From contig NZ_JAIVAI010000001.1 in the NCBI RefSeq assembly GCF_020171525.1, forward strand, positions 620,001 to 684,000: a DNA stretch of 64,000 bases, written 5' to 3'. This stretch comes from Halobacillus yeomjeoni (lineage in GTDB: Bacteria; Bacillota; Bacilli; Bacillales; Halobacillaceae). Made by a program: the position numbers and the translations under genes. Positions 61,825 to 64,000 of this stretch are shown piece by piece; within the stretch, counting starts at the first letter, position 1, and the number at the start of each line of letters is the position of its first letter. The notes under the pieces were generated by a model. That model ran no database searches and had not been told where the DNA came from. It saw only the letters and a program-made list of their open reading frames with translations.

Positions 61825-63444
61825 ATGCTAAATGTCAACAACGTGAGTCTTCGTTTTGGTGATCAAAAATTATTCGAAGACGTCAATATAAAATTCACAC
61901 CAGGAAACTGCTATGGGTTGATCGGTGCCAATGGTGCAGGTAAATCTACATTCCTTAAAATATTAAGTGGAGAAATGGAACCTCAGACGGGAGAAGTTTC
62001 CCTTAAAAAAGATCAGCGCATGGCTGTTTTGAAGCAGAACCACTTTGAATACGATGAGTATCAAGTACTTGAGACGGTCATCATGGGTCATACCAAGCTG
62101 TACGAAGTGATGAAAGAGAAAGATGCCATTTATATGAAAGGTGAATTTTCTGAAGAAGATGGCATGCGTGCTGCTGAACTTGAAGGCGAATTCGCTGAAA
62201 TGAATGGCTGGGAAGCTGATTCAGACGCTGCCCGTCTTCTGACCGGATTGGGAATCAAAGAAAACCTTCATGATAAAAAGATGGCGGACCTTGAAGGATC
62301 TGACAAAGTGAAAGTCCTTTTAGCTCAAGCACTATTCGGAAATCCTGATGTTCTGCTGCTTGATGAGCCGACCAACCACCTTGATATCAAAGCGATTCAG
62401 TGGCTTGAGGATTTCCTTATCGATTTTGAGAACACAGTTATCGTCGTATCTCACGACCGTCACTTCCTGAACAATGTGTGTACGCATATCGCAGATTTAG
62501 ACTTTGGTAAAATCCAAGTTTATGTCGGAAACTATGACTTCTGGTATGAATCCAGTCAGTTGGCTATGAAGATGGCCCAGGAACAGAATAAGAAGAAAGA
62601 AGAAAAAATCAAAGACTTGAAAGAGTTTATCGCCAGGTTCAGCGCCAACGCGTCCAAGTCCAAACAGGCGACGTCGAGGAAAAAACTCTTGGATAAAATT
62701 ACATTGGATGACATCCAGCCTTCTTCCCGTAAATATCCGTACATCGCATTCAAAGCGGATCGCGAAATCGGTAACGACCTATTGACGGTGGAAAACCTTT
62801 CAAAAACAGTAGACGGAGTAAAAGTTCTTGATAATGTAAGCTTCACATTGAATAAGGATGACAAAGTCGCATTAGTCGGTACGAATGAAACTGCGAAAAC
62901 GACATTGTTCCAAATCCTTATGGGAGAAGTTGAGCCGGATGAAGGGACTTATAAATGGGGTGTGACGACTTCTCAAAGTTACTTCCCTAAAGATAATTCC
63001 GAGTTCTTCGAAGGTTCTGACTTGAGTCTTGTTGAATGGCTTCGTCAATATTCTCCTGAAGATGAAACGGAAACATTCCTACGCAGCTTCCTTGGACGTA
63101 TGTTGTTCTCCGGAGAAGAAGCACTTAAAAAGGCAAGCGTCCTTTCAGGTGGAGAAAAAGTCCGTTGTATGCTATCCAAGATGATGTTATCTGGTGCCAA
63201 TGTATTGTTATTAGATGAGCCGACCAACCACCTGGACTTGGAATCAATCACTTCCTTGAACAAAGGGTTGATCAACTTCAAAGGATCCGTCATATTTGCT
63301 TCTCATGACCATGAGTTCATTCAAACGATTGCCAATCGGATCATAGAAATCACTCCTAACGGAATCATTGATAAAGAAATGACTTACGATGAGTTCCTTG
63401 AAGATCCTGAAGTGCAGAAAAAATCTGCCGCTTTAGCTGAATAA
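61825..63444 (+). CDS. ABC-F family ATPase (YkpA/YbiT-like)
   Basis: 539 residues with two ABC domains and no membrane part, a ribosome-associated ABC-F type protein. Domain 1 has Walker A GANGAGKST and DEPTNHLD, but its signature is degenerate (DLEGSDKVKVLL). Domain 2 has a degenerate Walker A (VGTNETAKTTLF) but a canonical signature LSGGEKVRCML and DEPTNHLD. The linker is rich in Lys and helical (KMAQEQNKKKEEKIKDLKEF). ATG 61825 is nine bases after GGAGG; 61819 is too close. Likely a translation factor, possibly with no resistance role. Confidence 0.9.
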   Translation: MLNVNNVSLRFGDQKLFEDVNIKFTPGNCYGLIGANGAGKSTFLKILSGEMEPQTGEVSLKKDQRMAVLKQNHFEYDEYQVLETVIMGHTKLYEVMKEKDAIYMKGEFSEEDGMRAAELEGEFAEMNGWEADSDAARLLTGLGIKENLHDKKMADLEGSDKVKVLLAQALFGNPDVLLLDEPTNHLDIKAIQWLEDFLIDFENTVIVVSHDRHFLNNVCTHIADLDFGKIQVYVGNYDFWYESSQLAMKMAQEQNKKKEEKIKDLKEFIARFSANASKSKQATSRKKLLDKITLDDIQPSSRKYPYIAFKADREIGNDLLTVENLSKTVDGVKVLDNVSFTLNKDDKVALVGTNETAKTTLFQILMGEVEPDEGTYKWGVTTSQSYFPKDNSEFFEGSDLSLVEWLRQYSPEDETETFLRSFLGRMLFSGEEALKKASVLSGGEKVRCMLSKMMLSGANVLLLDEPTNHLDLESITSLNKGLINFKGSVIFASHDHEFIQTIANRIIEITPNGIIDKEMTYDEFLEDPEVQKKSAALAE

Positions 63445-63446
63445 TG

Positions 63447-63483
63447 AAAAAAAAGCCTGCCCTGAGTGGTAGGCTTTTTTAAT
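63447..63483 (+). terminator. Terminator after the ABC-F gene
   Basis: AAAAGCCT-CC / GG-AGGCTTTT with a short loop and T-run. Confidence 0.88.
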
Positions 63484-63579
63484 TTGTAAATTGTAAACCC
63501 ATTTAAGAAAACTGGAATTTTGTCGAACGATGATAGACCAGGGAGGATTTTGAAGTAAATTGGGTCTATTTTCATGCAT

Positions 63580-63596
63580 TGTAATATCTATGCAAT
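63580..63596 (+). promoter_or_regulatory. Possible WalR-like box before the LysM gene
   Basis: TGTAAT, five bases, TGCAAT: the WalR pattern TGTWAH-N5-TGTWAH with one mismatch. It lies about 135 bases before the start of a LysM protein; WalR controls such wall genes in Bacillus. Weak on its own. Confidence 0.3.
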
Positions 63597-63730
63597 GTAC
63601 GTGTTAAGTTTGAAATCAAACTGTTAGCGTCCTGTTCTTAAATAAACCATAGATTCTGTTATTCTTGTAATTGTGATAAACAACCAAGACCAATCACAAG
63701 CAAGGCAACTATCAAGAGGAGGCAGAAACT

Positions 63731-64000
63731 ATGAAAAAAACCGTTTTTTCAATTGCCGCTACTGTAGCTTTAACTGGAGCATTCGCCACATCTGTAAGTG
63801 CAGAAGAATATAAAATCAATAAAGGAGATACGCTTTGGAGCATCTCCCAAAAATACAATGTATCTGTAGATCAACTTAAATCATGGAACGACCTGAATTC
63901 TAATTTAATTTATCCAAACCAACGATTGACGGTATCCAGTGAATCCAGTCAGTCTACGACTAAACAGCAATCAACTTCCAATCATAGTTCAACGTATACA
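63731..64000 (+). CDS. Secreted LysM-domain cell wall protein, 3'-truncated
   Basis: The frame is open to the window end. The first 27 residues are a signal peptide ending SVSAEE, followed by a LysM domain (EEYKINKGDTLWSISQKYNVSVDQLKSWN, NLIYPNQRLTV) that binds peptidoglycan, then a Ser/Thr-rich linker. The catalytic domain is out of the window; the layout is like YocH and related LysM-3D (peptidoglycan-acting) proteins of Bacillus. AAGAGGAGG lies before the ATG. The 245-base region before it has the WalR-like box and no other gene. Confidence 0.88.
   Translation, partial: MKKTVFSIAATVALTGAFATSVSAEEYKINKGDTLWSISQKYNVSVDQLKSWNDLNSNLIYPNQRLTVSSESSQSTTKQQSTSNHSSTYT

Overview
The window looks like chromosomal DNA from a low-GC, endospore-forming Bacillaceae. 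Many genes and their order match the Bacillus subtilis panC-dinG-ypmA-ypmB-aspB-asnS-dnaD-nth ... ponA-recU ... ypsA-gpsB-rnpB-ypsC ... bpsAB neighbourhood. Spore genes are scattered through it (a Tgl transglutaminase, CotD-like, SspM-like, YqfQ-like and YjcZ-like proteins). The acidic proteins suggest a halotolerant genus such as Halobacillus, but that genus call is inference from memory and no search was run.

Layout. 1-8.9 kb: pantothenate genes (panC 5'-truncated, panD), the DinG nuclease/helicase, then the ypmA-ypmB-aspB-asnS run and dnaD-nth. 9-13.7 kb (minus strand): two spore-type genes, then recU-ponA (Holliday junction resolvase and class A PBP). 14-18.1 kb: an SspM-like SASP, a coiled-coil protein, YppE and an RND exporter. 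18.2-24 kb: cytidine deaminase, a repeat-bearing coat protein, ypsA, gpsB, RNase P RNA, a THUMP methyltransferase and an M32 carboxypeptidase. 24-29.6 kb: a TcyABC-type amino acid/cystine importer, a lipoprotein, an SDR and the type III polyketide synthase pair bpsA-bpsB. 29.8-33.7 kb: an orphan ORF, an RNase H-like protein, a YpdP/YhhQ transporter, a cold-shock gene with a long structured leader, and fhs.

33.7-38.7 kb: DUF72, then the tight HD-thyA-dfrA-mobA run (dTMP/folate metabolism) and tatA-tatA-tatC. 38.8-48.9 kb: yozE, sbcD-sbcC, ung, a YqfQ-like protein, an MsrA-MsrB fusion, a GNAT, an AbrB-family membrane protein whose 5' end looks frameshifted, an esterase and a DUF6501 gene. 49-55.7 kb: an amidohydrolase, a histidine phosphatase, ferredoxin, an SDR, acylphosphatase, and a run of P1-type peptidase, tandem gamma-glutamylcyclotransferase and alpha/beta hydrolase. 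55.8-64 kb: DynA (double dynamin), a SurA_N lipoprotein, a Cu/Zn-SOD-like protein, a second cold-shock gene followed by ydjO, an ABC-F ATPase and the start of a LysM wall protein.

No phage, insertion sequence, CRISPR array, tRNA or rRNA was seen. Most genes are housekeeping and compactly arranged, many with clear intrinsic terminators. I found no convincing undescribed system. The observations most worth a second look are the frameshift at the start of the AbrB-family gene, replacement of a catalytic Glu by Val in the spore transglutaminase, a perfect 14-bp palindrome filling a cold-shock promoter spacer, VNTR-like repeats in coat and division proteins, and the peptidase/cyclotransferase/hydrolase operon.
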